Positions 35,308-44,021 of a DNA stretch of 64,000 nt are shown here, piece after piece; the stretch's first letter is position 1; each line of letters opens with the position of its first letter. A model generated the notes under the pieces. That model was given only the letters and a program-made list of their open reading frames with translations. It did not search any database and was not told the origin of the DNA. This stretch comes from Croceibacter atlanticus HTCC2559 (GTDB lineage Bacteria > Bacteroidota > Bacteroidia > Flavobacteriales > Flavobacteriaceae): contig NC_014230.1 in NCBI RefSeq assembly GCF_000196315.1, positions 2,256,501-2,320,500 on the forward strand, given 5' to 3'. Position numbers and translations under genes: made by a program.

Positions 35308-35786
35308 TTTAGTTAGTGTATTTATTGTATAGTTTAGGTCAAAGATACTTTTTAAGAAGACAATTAAAAATAAAAAACCTCTTCGGTGAGGAAGAGGTCT
35401 TTATTTATAACTAATTAAGTGGAAAAACTAAACTTAAAACTTATACCCTAAAAAATAATTAGTTATTCTAAAACTTTTAAATAAAAGAGGTGATTTTAAT
35501 AATACAGGATAAAACTATACTATAATTCTCTATTAAAATACCAAAAATTGAATTTTTAGAATATTTTTATCAAATAATTAAAGAATATTTATTTTTAATA
35601 AGAATTATTTGCCAAATTTATGTTAACAATATAAGCGAGTGTATAGATAATTAAAATTTATGGTTTTAAAAATATAGTGTACAACCCTTAAAATTTTAAT
35701 TAAAATAAATAGTGAGATAACAAGGCAAACCATAGATAATTAATCCTGAATTATCGAAATTTGCTTTTTAAAACCACTCAAGAACT
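35308..35786. other. 479-bp intergenic region between two TerC genes
   Basis: Very AT-rich, without a convincing ORF. It contains a minus-strand terminator (35372-35398) and, upstream of that on the same strand, an exact -7 box TAAATTTG (35613-35620). A transcript of about 230 nt between the two, either a leader or a small RNA, is possible. No plus-strand promoter box of good quality was found for the gene at 35787, and no yybP-ykoY riboswitch core is visible. Confidence 0.5.
35372..35398 (-). terminator. Terminator hairpin upstream of the minus-strand TerC gene
   Basis: On the minus strand ACCTCTTC / GAAGAGGT closes a six-base loop and is followed by TTTTTTATTTTT. It lies 65-91 bp before the TerC start with no gene upstream on that strand, so it may act as an attenuator or end a small RNA. 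Confidence 0.7.
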
Positions 35787-36755
35787 ATGCTTACAGTCTG
35801 GATTATATTTATCGTATTTATACTTATTTGTCTTGCATTAGATCTTGGCGTATTTAACAAAAAGGCACATATAATAAAGACTAAAGAAGCGTCAATATTT
35901 ACTGCTATCTGGGTTTCTTTTGCTCTTGCGTTTAGTGGCGTAATTTGGTGGTTGTTTTCACAAGGTATTGTAGAGAATCCAACAAATCTCACAGCAGATA
36001 ATGCCGTACTTAAATACATTACCGGCTACCTTATAGAGCTTTCTTTAAGTATTGATAATGTTTTTGTGATTGCTGTAATATTTTCATCTTTTAATATTCC
36101 GCAATTATACCAGCATAAGGTCTTGTTTTGGGGAATTTTAGGTGCAATTGTTTTTAGAGCATTAATGATTTTCTTTGGGATCGCGCTTATTACTAAGTTT
36201 GATTGGATAATTTATGTATTTGGTGCCTTCTTACTTTATACAGCATTTAAAATGCTAAAGAGTGACGACAGTCACTTTAACCCAAAGCAATCTTGGATTT
36301 TTAAGACTATAAAAAAAGTGTACCCTATCACTACTGCTACAGATGGCGATAAGTTTTTTATTCGCCGTATGGGTATTAAAGCAGCCACTCCTCTATTTAT
36401 GGCTCTTTTAGTAATAGAACTCACAGACATACTATTTGCATTGGACAGTATTCCTGCAATCCTTGCCATTACAGAAGATCCATTTATTGTATTCTCTTCT
36501 AATATCTTTGCAATATTAGGTTTACGTTCTATGTATTTTTTAATTTCCAGAATGCTCGAAAAGTTCAGATATATTAACTACAGTTTAGTAGTTATACTAA
36601 CCTTTGTAGGCTTAAAAATGATTTTTGTTCATCATATTGAAATACCTGAATGGCTTTCATTAGCTGTAATAGTAGTGGCTCTTGCCGGTGGTATTTTAGC
36701 TTCGGTTTTAATTAAGAATCCTCAAGCAAGTGATGTAATAGATGACTCTAATTAA
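35787..36755 (+). CDS. TerC/Alx family membrane protein
   Basis: 322 residues with about nine helices. GYLIELSLSIDNVFVIAVIF near residue 79 and LLVIELTDILFALDSIPAIL near residue 211 (split motifs) hold the conserved acidic pairs. The order and length match the Alx/YjbE-like long TerC branch, implicated in manganese homeostasis. The cytoplasmic loop after residue 155 is charged. Divergent from the shorter TerC gene, with 479 bp between them. Confidence 0.92.
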   Translation: MLTVWIIFIVFILICLALDLGVFNKKAHIIKTKEASIFTAIWVSFALAFSGVIWWLFSQGIVENPTNLTADNAVLKYITGYLIELSLSIDNVFVIAVIFSSFNIPQLYQHKVLFWGILGAIVFRALMIFFGIALITKFDWIIYVFGAFLLYTAFKMLKSDDSHFNPKQSWIFKTIKKVYPITTATDGDKFFIRRMGIKAATPLFMALLVIELTDILFALDSIPAILAITEDPFIVFSSNIFAILGLRSMYFLISRMLEKFRYINYSLVVILTFVGLKMIFVHHIEIPEWLSLAVIVVALAGGILASVLIKNPQASDVIDDSN

Positions 36756-36818
36756 GCTTAGTTACATTTAAAAAAACTTTAACCACATCTTAAAAAAAAC
36801 CCAAATAGGCTGTAATAT

Positions 36819-36849
36819 TTGCTATGCCTAAGCTTGTCTTGTATCTTAG
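36819..36849 (+). promoter_or_regulatory. Promoter TTG-N20-TATCTTAG for hpf
   Basis: TTG 36819-36821, 20-base spacer, and a -7 box with one mismatch at 36842-36849. The ATG follows 15 bases later. Confidence 0.55.
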
Positions 36850-36863
36850 TATAAAAATATATT

Positions 36864-37166
36864 ATGGAGATTAACTTTAATTATGTGCACGTAAGCGCTA
36901 GTGAGCGTTTAGAAGCATTTACGACAGAAAAAATAAATAAATTAGCTAATAGATACGATTTTATAGTAAAGGCAGATGTTTTCTTTAAAAAGGAAAACAC
37001 ATCTGAGCCAGATACAGGTATGATTGCAGAAATTAGATTAAGTGCACCTGGTCCTAGACTATTTGCAGAATCTAGTAATAGTAATTTTGAACACGCTGTT
37101 GCAGAAGTTGCCGAACAATTAAAAACGCAATTAGAGAAGCGAAAAGCTTCTATGAAAACGTATTAA
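36864..37166 (+). CDS. Ribosome hibernation-promoting factor, short HPF/RaiA type
   Basis: 100 residues with the S30AE/YfiA fold: FNYVHVSASERLEAFTTEKI at the start, a basic second helix region, and DTGMIAEIRLSAPGPRLFAE. There is no C-terminal dimerisation domain, so it is the short form that binds the 30S subunit in stationary phase. A good promoter lies just upstream, and an ArsC-like gene follows after 33 bp. Confidence 0.92.
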   Translation: MEINFNYVHVSASERLEAFTTEKINKLANRYDFIVKADVFFKKENTSEPDTGMIAEIRLSAPGPRLFAESSNSNFEHAVAEVAEQLKTQLEKRKASMKTY

Positions 37167-37199
37167 TAGTTACGATACTAACTAATCCTTAAAAATATA

Positions 37200-37655
37200 A
37201 TGGGCGTGATAGCACAAGATAATAAACAAATGAATTTCTATTATTCAGAAGACTCTAGTATAGCCAAGCAAGCTCTTGGCTACCTAGAAGCTTCAGATAA
37301 GAAAATTCAACTTATAAATATTAACGAAACTAAACTTACCGGTACACAATGGGCAGAATTATCCCAAGGTGTTGGTACTACTATAGACGGATTAATTTCA
37401 AAAGACCATCCTAGTGCAAAAGATGTAATTAAAGATGGAGATTTTGATGAACACGATTGGATAGATATTTTAAATAACTGTCCTCAGGTATTTGAGTATC
37501 CAGTAGCTATGAATGGGTCGTCTTTTCTTTTGGTAAAAACACCATCAGATATCCTTAAGTTTTACGGTGTAGACAGTCCTGCTTTAAACAAACCAAAACT
37601 TGGCGAGGAGCAAGACACTAAACCAGCTTCAAAAAATGATAATTATATCGAGTAA
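37200..37655 (+). CDS. ArsC/Spx-like thioredoxin-fold protein without catalytic cysteine
   Basis: 151 residues. FYYSEDSSIAKQALGYL at residue 13 is where ArsC proteins have the NPxCSKSR loop, but no Cys is present there. TGTQWAELSQGV and DWIDILNNCPQVFEYPVAM keep the helical part and the cis-Pro-like region of the family. It therefore keeps the ArsC/Spx fold but cannot be an arsenate reductase. Function unknown; related proteins occur in flavobacteria. It follows hpf by 33 bp and is followed by a strong terminator, so the two probably share a transcript. Confidence 0.65.
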   Translation: MGVIAQDNKQMNFYYSEDSSIAKQALGYLEASDKKIQLININETKLTGTQWAELSQGVGTTIDGLISKDHPSAKDVIKDGDFDEHDWIDILNNCPQVFEYPVAMNGSSFLLVKTPSDILKFYGVDSPALNKPKLGEEQDTKPASKNDNYIE

Positions 37656-37685
37656 TTCATCACTTTTATTAGTTTCAAATTAAAC

Positions 37686-37719
37686 AAAATGCAATTGAAC
37701 ATCTCAATTGCATTTTTTT
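37686..37719 (+). terminator. Terminator after hpf and the ArsC-like gene
   Basis: A perfect 13-bp stem AAAATGCAATTGA / TCAATTGCATTTT with loop ACATC and a run of Ts. Confidence 0.9.
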
Positions 37720-37786
37720 ATTGCAAATTTCATTAGAAATATGACTTTTAATTATTGAATTGTTAGTTATTTAGCATATTGCTGTA

Positions 37787-37817
37787 TTGGTTTTCAGATG
37801 CATTTCCATTACCTTTG
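37787..37817 (+). promoter_or_regulatory. Promoter TTG-N20-TACCTTTG for the E1 gene
   Basis: TTG 37787-37789 and exact -7 box 37810-37817 with the ideal spacer, 24 bp before ATG 37842. One of the best promoter matches in the window. Confidence 0.8.
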
Positions 37818-37841
37818 CATGATAAATTTTGAATCATAATT

Positions 37842-40247
37842 ATGCAAAAATCGCCTTCCACAGCTAAAGATATTTCTTTTGAAGATTTTAAGACAGAAGT
37901 TTTAAATGATTACAAGCTTGCCGTAACCAGTAGAGAGTGCAGTTTACTAGGACGTCGCGAGGTACTTACAGGTAAAGCTAAATTCGGAATTTTTGGAGAT
38001 GGTAAAGAGGTACCACAGTTAGCATTGGCTAAAGCCTTTAAAAATGGAGACTTTAGAAGTGGTTACTATAGAGACCAAACCTTTATGATGGCAATTGGCG
38101 CATTAAACATACAACAGTTTTTTGCAGGCCTATATGCTAACACAGATTTAGAAAAAGAGCCAATGAGTGCAGGACGCCAAATGGGTGGTCACTTTGCAAC
38201 TCACAGTTTAAACAAAGATGGTTCTTGGAAAAACTTAATGCAACAAAAAAACAGCAGTGCAGACATCTCTCCTACTGCTGGACAAATGCCAAGACTTTTA
38301 GGTTTGGCACAAGCTTCTAAAATTTACAGACACGTAGATGGTATAGATGCAGAAAAATTTTCTGATAAAGGAAATGAAATTGCTTGGGGAACTATAGGTA
38401 ACGCAAGTACTAGTGAAGGTTTATTCTGGGAAACTATTAATGCCGCAGGTGTCTTACAGGTACCTATGGTTATGAGTGTTTGGGATGATGAATACGGTAT
38501 TTCTGTTCACGCAAGACACCAAACAACAAAAGAAAATATATCAACTATCCTTAGCGGCTTTCAAAGAGATGACGAGCACAAAGGTTTTGAAATAATGGTT
38601 GTAAAAGGTTGGGATTATGCAGCATTGGTAGATACTTACCAAAAAGCTAGTGCGCTTGCCAGAGAAAAGCATGTGCCTGTTTTAATTCACGTAAACCAAC
38701 TTACACAGCCACAAGGACATTCTACTTCTGGATCTCATGAGCGCTATAAGAGTGAAGATCGTTTAGCTTGGGAAAAAGAATACGATTGTAATGTACAGAT
38801 GCGCCAATGGATGATTACTAACAACATTGCCACAGAAGAACAATTGTCTGAGATAGAAAAGGATATTAAAAAGCAAGTAAGAGATGGTAAAAAGGCCGCT
38901 TGGTCAGATTTTACCAACATTTCAAAAGCACCACACCAAGAGGTGTTGCCTTTATTAAAAAATCTTGCTGAATCCAGCTCTAACAAAACATTCATCAACG
39001 CATTATATGAAGAGCTAGCCTCTAAAAAAGAACCACTTAAGAAAGATTTGGTATCTTATTCTAGGAAAGCTTTACGCTATACATTTGGAGAATCATCTGA
39101 AGCTAAATCTACACTAGAAAATTGGCTTACATCTTATATTGAAAAGGTTCAACCAAACTACAGCAGTCACTTAGTAAGTGAAAGCGAATGGAATGTCACA
39201 GGTGTTAATGAGATAAAGCCAACATATGACGATAATTCAGAAGATGTTGATGCACGTTTAATACTGAGAGATAACTTCGACCATATATTTTCTAATCATC
39301 CAGAAACATTAATATTTGGAGAAGATACCGGAGAAATTGGTGATGTAAACCAAGGTCTTGAAGGAATGCAGGAAAAATATGGTGAACTAAGAGTTGCAGA
39401 TACTGGTATTAGAGAAGCAACTATTTTAGGTCAAGGTATAGGTATGGCGCTAAGAGGATTGCGTCCAATTGCAGAAATCCAATATTTAGATTACGTCTTA
39501 TATGCATTACAAATCATGAGTGATGATTTGGCTACGTTACAATACAGAACTGTTGGAAAACAAAAAGCACCTTTAATCATAAGAACACGTGGTCACCGTT
39601 TAGAAGGTATATGGCATAGTGGCTCACCAATGGGAGCATTATTACATACTTTAAGAGGTATACATATACTTGTTCCGAGAAACATGACTAAAGCGGCTGG
39701 TTTTTACAACACGCTTTTAGAGGCAGATGAGCCTGCATTAATTGTAGAATGCCTTAATGGTTACCGTTTAAAAGAAAAAATGCCTACTAACCTAGGTGAG
39801 TTTAGAACACCTATTGGTGTGGTTGAAACTGTTAAAGAAGGTAAAGACATAACTTTAGTATCTTACGGGTCTACCTTAAGACTTGTACAGCAAGCAGCCA
39901 AAGAGCTACAAGAAGTTGGTATAGATGCTGAAATCATAGATACACAATCACTACTTCCATTTGATATTAATCATGATATTGTTGAAAGTGTGAAAAATAC
40001 AAACAGACTTCTAGTAATAGATGAAGATGTTCCTGGTGGAGCTTCAGCATATATATTACAACACATTTTAGAAGAGCAAAACGCTTGGAGGTATTTAGAC
40101 AGCAAACCAAAAACTCTTACTGCAAAAGCACATAGACCTGCTTACGGTACAGATGGTGATTATTTCTCAAAACCATCAACCGAAGATATTTTTGATGCTG
40201 TTTATGAAATTATGCACGAAAGCAACCCAACTCAGTTTCCAAAATAG
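37842..40247 (+). CDS. Fused E1 alpha/beta subunit of a 2-oxoacid dehydrogenase complex
   Basis: 801 residues: the alpha part (about 20-390) with GRQMGGHFATHSLNK and the thiamine diphosphate site (GTIGNASTSEGLFWETIN, with the diphosphate and Mg2+ contacts), then a linker and the beta part (about 465-800) with ILRDNFDHIF, FGEDTGEIGDVNQG and LVVDEDVPGG-like IDEDVPGGAS. Such fused E1 proteins in Bacteroidetes are annotated as branched-chain or pyruvate-type dehydrogenases; the exact oxoacid cannot be fixed here. No E2 or E3 gene is in the window. It has its own strong promoter and terminator. Confidence 0.92.
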   Translation: MQKSPSTAKDISFEDFKTEVLNDYKLAVTSRECSLLGRREVLTGKAKFGIFGDGKEVPQLALAKAFKNGDFRSGYYRDQTFMMAIGALNIQQFFAGLYANTDLEKEPMSAGRQMGGHFATHSLNKDGSWKNLMQQKNSSADISPTAGQMPRLLGLAQASKIYRHVDGIDAEKFSDKGNEIAWGTIGNASTSEGLFWETINAAGVLQVPMVMSVWDDEYGISVHARHQTTKENISTILSGFQRDDEHKGFEIMVVKGWDYAALVDTYQKASALAREKHVPVLIHVNQLTQPQGHSTSGSHERYKSEDRLAWEKEYDCNVQMRQWMITNNIATEEQLSEIEKDIKKQVRDGKKAAWSDFTNISKAPHQEVLPLLKNLAESSSNKTFINALYEELASKKEPLKKDLVSYSRKALRYTFGESSEAKSTLENWLTSYIEKVQPNYSSHLVSESEWNVTGVNEIKPTYDDNSEDVDARLILRDNFDHIFSNHPETLIFGEDTGEIGDVNQGLEGMQEKYGELRVADTGIREATILGQGIGMALRGLRPIAEIQYLDYVLYALQIMSDDLATLQYRTVGKQKAPLIIRTRGHRLEGIWHSGSPMGALLHTLRGIHILVPRNMTKAAGFYNTLLEADEPALIVECLNGYRLKEKMPTNLGEFRTPIGVVETVKEGKDITLVSYGSTLRLVQQAAKELQEVGIDAEIIDTQSLLPFDINHDIVESVKNTNRLLVIDEDVPGGASAYILQHILEEQNAWRYLDSKPKTLTAKAHRPAYGTDGDYFSKPSTEDIFDAVYEIMHESNPTQFPK

Positions 40248-40265
40248 AGCTAACACGTATTATTT

Positions 40266-40295
40266 AAAGACCTGCCTTATGCAGGTCTTTTTTTT
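40266..40295 (+). terminator. Terminator after the E1 gene
   Basis: A perfect 10-bp stem AAAGACCTGC / GCAGGTCTTT with loop CTTAT, followed by a run of Ts. Confidence 0.9.
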
Positions 40296-40340
40296 ATGGT
40301 TAACTTTAGGTCACATAATTAATTGCCTAACCAACCTAAA

Positions 40341-42116
40341 ATGCATTTAAAAACTACACGTTTAACTTATATATTTATTGTTTTGGGTGCCTTTTTTCTG
40401 GGACAAATTACTTGGTCTCAAGAACAAAAGGAGGAACAGAAAGATGACCAACCACCTAAAAAAGAATCTCTTTTTGAAGATGATGCTAATTATCAAAGCA
40501 ATCCTATTGGAGATTTTAATGAAGCCTATTACATTGTAGATCGTTTAAATGAACAAATAGGCTTATCTCCTAGTGAATATAATTTACAGACGCCACAGGC
40601 TACCTTAGAGCATTTTATAGTTAGCTGCAGAAACAAGGAATTTGATAAAGCCATTTATGCACTTAATTTTAATTTATTTCCAAAATCACTTACAAAAGAA
40701 GATGCAGCAATCTTAGCTGAAAAATTATACTTTGTAATAAACCAAAGAGTAAATATAGATTGGGATAATTTATCAGACAGACCAGATGGCCAAATAGACA
40801 TTAGCACGACTACAAACAGTGCGGTTGCAGGAGCACCAAGACGTAGTTTGGTATTTGGAGAAGTAGATTATAAAGGCCGTGATATTGTATTACGATTGCA
40901 GCGTGTTAGGTATAAAAATTATGGAGCTTTTTGGTTAATATCTGCTAATACGACAGATAATATTGAGAATATGTACGCTCAATATGGCCCTAGAGAGTTA
41001 GATCTTATGATGCCCAATTGGGCTCGTGTACAATTTTTAAATGTCCCTGTTTGGAAAGTTGTTGGTACTATCCTACTTATTGTAATCGCATATTTTTTAG
41101 CAAGATTTATATATTTTCTAGTTTGCAAGATTTGTAAAAACTCAAAAAGATATTGGATTAAAAGCATTTCAGATAAGCTTGCAAAGCCAGTAGCTATCAC
41201 CATAGCGGTTTTATTTTTCTATATAACCTTAAATAAGCTTATCTCCTTCTCTGGCGCATTGGCAACTGTTATATATACAAGTCTCTTAATTGTAGTTGTA
41301 GGATCTATCACTTGGTTTATAATGCAATTTATAGATTACTTAATGCTGTATGTAGCAGATAGAAAAGTTGGTGATGTCTCTGAAGAAGAAAATGAAGAGT
41401 CTAGAAAATTACTTACCTACATTTCTGTAGCTAGGCGATTAATTACTTTCTTAGTAATTATAATTGGCGGTTACATCATACTCTCACAATTTAGATCTTT
41501 AGAAAAGTTAGGTATCTCCTTATTAGCATCTGCAGGTGTAGCAACAGTAATTATTGGTGTTGCGGCACAAAGTACGTTAGGTAATATTATTGCTGGATTA
41601 CAAATAGCATTTACAAAACCTGTTAGAGTTGGTGATACTGTAATTATTGAAGATGATTGGGGCTACGTAGAAGACATAAAGTTTACATTTATGGTAGTAA
41701 GAACTTGGGATTTACGAAGATTGGTAGTGCCGCTTAAATATGTAATTTCAAATACATTTGAAAACTGGTCTATGACAAGCTCACATCAAATAAGGCCTAT
41801 TTATTTACAAGCTGATTATAGAACAGATGTTTCTAAACTTAGAAGTAAGTTCAAGGAATTATTGGAGGACCATGAAGATTGGGACCAAGATCATCCACCA
41901 GTTGTTCAAGTTACAGATATGAGTGACAAAACTATTACTATAAGAGCCCTTTGTAGTGCAAAAGATGCCTCTTCTACTTGGGATTTACATTGCAGCCTTA
42001 GAGAAGATTTGGTTCGTTATATTTGCGACTTAGAAGATGGCGTCTACTTAGCAAAATCCAGAGTTGAAAATGTTGGAAATAGCGGTGAGGTTACTGGCGA
42101 AGAATCAATTAATTAA
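40341..42116 (+). CDS. Mechanosensitive channel, MscS family, with N-terminal extension
   Basis: 591 residues from ATG 40341 (an upstream TTG is ignored). A signal peptide (to TWSQ) and a periplasmic domain of about 200 residues precede four hydrophobic helices (about 235-405). The pore helix and MscS beta domain follow: LGISLLASAGVATVIIGVAAQ, LGNIIAGLQIAF, KPVRVGDTVII and VRTWDLRRLVVPLKYV. Such extended MscS proteins resemble MscM/YbdG types and release solutes on hypo-osmotic shock. Two small membrane protein genes follow 35 bp later and may be cotranscribed. Confidence 0.92.
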   Translation: MHLKTTRLTYIFIVLGAFFLGQITWSQEQKEEQKDDQPPKKESLFEDDANYQSNPIGDFNEAYYIVDRLNEQIGLSPSEYNLQTPQATLEHFIVSCRNKEFDKAIYALNFNLFPKSLTKEDAAILAEKLYFVINQRVNIDWDNLSDRPDGQIDISTTTNSAVAGAPRRSLVFGEVDYKGRDIVLRLQRVRYKNYGAFWLISANTTDNIENMYAQYGPRELDLMMPNWARVQFLNVPVWKVVGTILLIVIAYFLARFIYFLVCKICKNSKRYWIKSISDKLAKPVAITIAVLFFYITLNKLISFSGALATVIYTSLLIVVVGSITWFIMQFIDYLMLYVADRKVGDVSEEENEESRKLLTYISVARRLITFLVIIIGGYIILSQFRSLEKLGISLLASAGVATVIIGVAAQSTLGNIIAGLQIAFTKPVRVGDTVIIEDDWGYVEDIKFTFMVVRTWDLRRLVVPLKYVISNTFENWSMTSSHQIRPIYLQADYRTDVSKLRSKFKELLEDHEDWDQDHPPVVQVTDMSDKTITIRALCSAKDASSTWDLHCSLREDLVRYICDLEDGVYLAKSRVENVGNSGEVTGEESIN

Positions 42117-42151
42117 TACATTTAAGTAAACAACTATAACTAACTATTATA

Positions 42152-42685
42152 TTGAGATTTACACTTTATATATTTAAAGGATTACATTACGCATTTATTG
42201 TAGCGGTCTTGGCAGAAAGATCTCAAAGTAACTATCATTTAATTGCCTTAATTATAGCCCTATTTCTTATTACATATACTTATAAACACACACCAATAAA
42301 AAAGGTTACCTATACATTTTCTGATGCATTAAATGTTGTATTTGTATTACTTGGCGCATTGGCCACTTTTGCTCTTAGCGTAGAAACCAGTCTCAATACG
42401 GTATTTGTTGCAAGTGCATTAGGACTTTTAGGCGCTTTTATCCCGAAACATAAATTATTTAAAGAGGCACCTGCAGCATTGTATTGTGGTACATTTATAG
42501 GAATGACGTCTACTTTAGTTGCAAATGGTTATTTATTCATTGCATTTGCAGGAGCACTTGGCGGGTTGGTTTATATTATTGCCAAGCCCTTTTTAAATGG
42601 TTTTGGTGGAAAGCTTGGCACAATTGCATTTGGTGGTGTTGCTTTTGCTACATTATTTATATACCTCACAAACCTAGTTTATTAA
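42152..42685 (+). CDS. Small membrane protein A, paralogue of the next gene
   Basis: 177 residues starting at TTG 42152 (an in-frame stop lies five codons upstream and there is no ATG before the first helix). Five to six hydrophobic helices, little else. The C-terminal half (YCGTFIGMTS, GALGGLVYIIAKP, NGFGGKLGTIAFGG) aligns with the following gene (FFGASFVGMVSK, GLGGLVFSA, EGFGGALGTTACIS). I do not recognise the family. Stop and next ATG overlap in TAATG, so the two are probably made together, after the MscS gene. Confidence 0.6.
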   Translation: MRFTLYIFKGLHYAFIVAVLAERSQSNYHLIALIIALFLITYTYKHTPIKKVTYTFSDALNVVFVLLGALATFALSVETSLNTVFVASALGLLGAFIPKHKLFKEAPAALYCGTFIGMTSTLVANGYLFIAFAGALGGLVYIIAKPFLNGFGGKLGTIAFGGVAFATLFIYLTNLVY

Positions 42686-43089
42686 TGTTTGAAATAATAC
42701 TATTATTAACGGGAACAATTGCAGCTCTCTCAACTTTTATAGCTAGTAACACCTTAAAATTAGGAGCCATAAAAGCTTCTGCTGGCTTATCTTTTATAGT
42801 AGCACTATTGTGTCTTCTTTTTGATGATATATTTAAAGAAGACTTAGCATTGCAAATACAACTTGTATTTTTTGGAGCTTCCTTTGTAGGTATGGTTTCA
42901 AAAGAAATAATTTCTAAACACTATCTCGTAGGTTTAGGTGGTCTTGTATTTTCTGCTATTTACTTAAATACAAGTTATTTTTTTGAAGGTTTTGGTGGTG
43001 CTTTAGGCACAACCGCTTGCATTTCTGTAATTATAGTTTTTGGATTACGTATAATTTTAAACAAAAGAAAACAGAAGGCTCACTCCTAA
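42685..43089 (+). CDS. Small membrane protein B, paralogue of the preceding gene
   Basis: 134 residues from ATG 42685, about four helices, ending in a basic tail (NKRKQKAHS). It shares GM-x-S, GGLV and GFGG-x-LGT motifs with protein A. The pair might form a heteromeric membrane complex; this is inference. A longer reading frame upstream of 42685 is a shadow of gene A. The end overlaps the convergent menB by 4 bp. Confidence 0.6.
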   Translation: MFEIILLLTGTIAALSTFIASNTLKLGAIKASAGLSFIVALLCLLFDDIFKEDLALQIQLVFFGASFVGMVSKEIISKHYLVGLGGLVFSAIYLNTSYFFEGFGGALGTTACISVIIVFGLRIILNKRKQKAHS

Positions 43090-43922
43090 GGCAACCATTT
43101 CTTATCAAAGTTAGGTTTACGTTTTTCGAGAAATGCATCTCTTCCTTCTTTAGCTTCATCTGTCATATATGCTAAACGAGTAGCTTCTCCTGCAAAAACT
43201 TGCTGTCCTACCATACCATCATCTGTAAGATTCATAGCAAATTTTAGCATTTTTATAGATGTAGGACTTTTTGCAAGCACTTCTTGCGCCCATTCAAAAG
43301 CTGTTTGCTCTAAATCTGCATGTGGAACAACGGCATTAACCATTCCCATTTCAAAAGCTTCTTGTGCAGAGTAGTTTCTTCCTAAAAAGAAAATTTCTCT
43401 AGCTTTTTTCTGTCCTACCATTTTTGCTAAGTAAGCAGAACCATAGCCACCATCAAAGCTAGTAACATCTGCATCTGTTTGTTTAAATATGGCGTGTTCT
43501 TTACTTGCTAAAGTCATATCACAAACTACATGTAAACTATGACCACCACCAACAGCCCAACCAGGAACAACACAAATAACTGCTTTTGGCATAAACCTAA
43601 TAAGGCGCTGTACTTCTAGGATATTTAATCTATGGTAGCCATCTTGGCCAACATAACCTTGGTGTCCTCTTGCCTTTTGGTCTCCACCACTACAAAAACT
43701 ATACACACCATCTTTAGAAGAAGGTCCTTCTGCAGATAATAAAACTACACCAATGCTTGTATCTTCTTGAGCATCGTGAAATGCATCTAAAAGCTCTGAT
43801 GTTGTATGAGGTCTAAATGCATTTCTTACATCTGGTCTATTAAATGCAATACGTGCAACGCCATCACTTTTTTTATAGGTAATGTCTGTATATTCTTTTA
43901 CGGATTTCCAATTAGGAGTCAT
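43086..43922 (-). CDS. menB: 1,4-dihydroxy-2-naphthoyl-CoA synthase
   Basis: 278 residues of the crotonase superfamily. It closes the second ring in menaquinone synthesis. FCSGGDQKARGHQGYVGQDG (near residue 78) is the MenB-specific loop, VPGWAVGGGHSLHVVCDMT holds the oxyanion glycines, and FDGGYGSAYLAKMVG with NYSAQEAFEMGMVN are the classic MenB signatures. No other men gene is within the window. Confidence 0.96.
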   Translation of the reverse strand: MTPNWKSVKEYTDITYKKSDGVARIAFNRPDVRNAFRPHTTSELLDAFHDAQEDTSIGVVLLSAEGPSSKDGVYSFCSGGDQKARGHQGYVGQDGYHRLNILEVQRLIRFMPKAVICVVPGWAVGGGHSLHVVCDMTLASKEHAIFKQTDADVTSFDGGYGSAYLAKMVGQKKAREIFFLGRNYSAQEAFEMGMVNAVVPHADLEQTAFEWAQEVLAKSPTSIKMLKFAMNLTDDGMVGQQVFAGEATRLAYMTDEAKEGRDAFLEKRKPNFDKKWLP

Positions 43923-43941
43923 AGTCTTTGGTTTGAGGCTT

Positions 43942-43949
43942 CAAAAATA
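43942..43949 (-). promoter_or_regulatory. -7 box TATTTTTG for menB
   Basis: An exact TAnnTTTG on the minus strand, 20 bp before the menB ATG at 43922. Confidence 0.45.
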
Positions 43950-44021
43950 ATCAATTGAAATTGGATTTAGAATGTTGAATCAAATTTCATTACTTTTCAG
44001 TTTTAAAAACCAACTATTATT

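Noticed and set aside
35308-35786. yybP-ykoY manganese riboswitch between the TerC genes
   Set aside because: I looked for the conserved GC-rich core and helices and saw none; the region is too AT-rich.
42484-43089. A 201-codon frame over the second small membrane protein
   Set aside because: Its first 67 codons are out-of-frame sequence of the preceding gene (many Trp and Cys). Only the part from ATG 42685 is credible.
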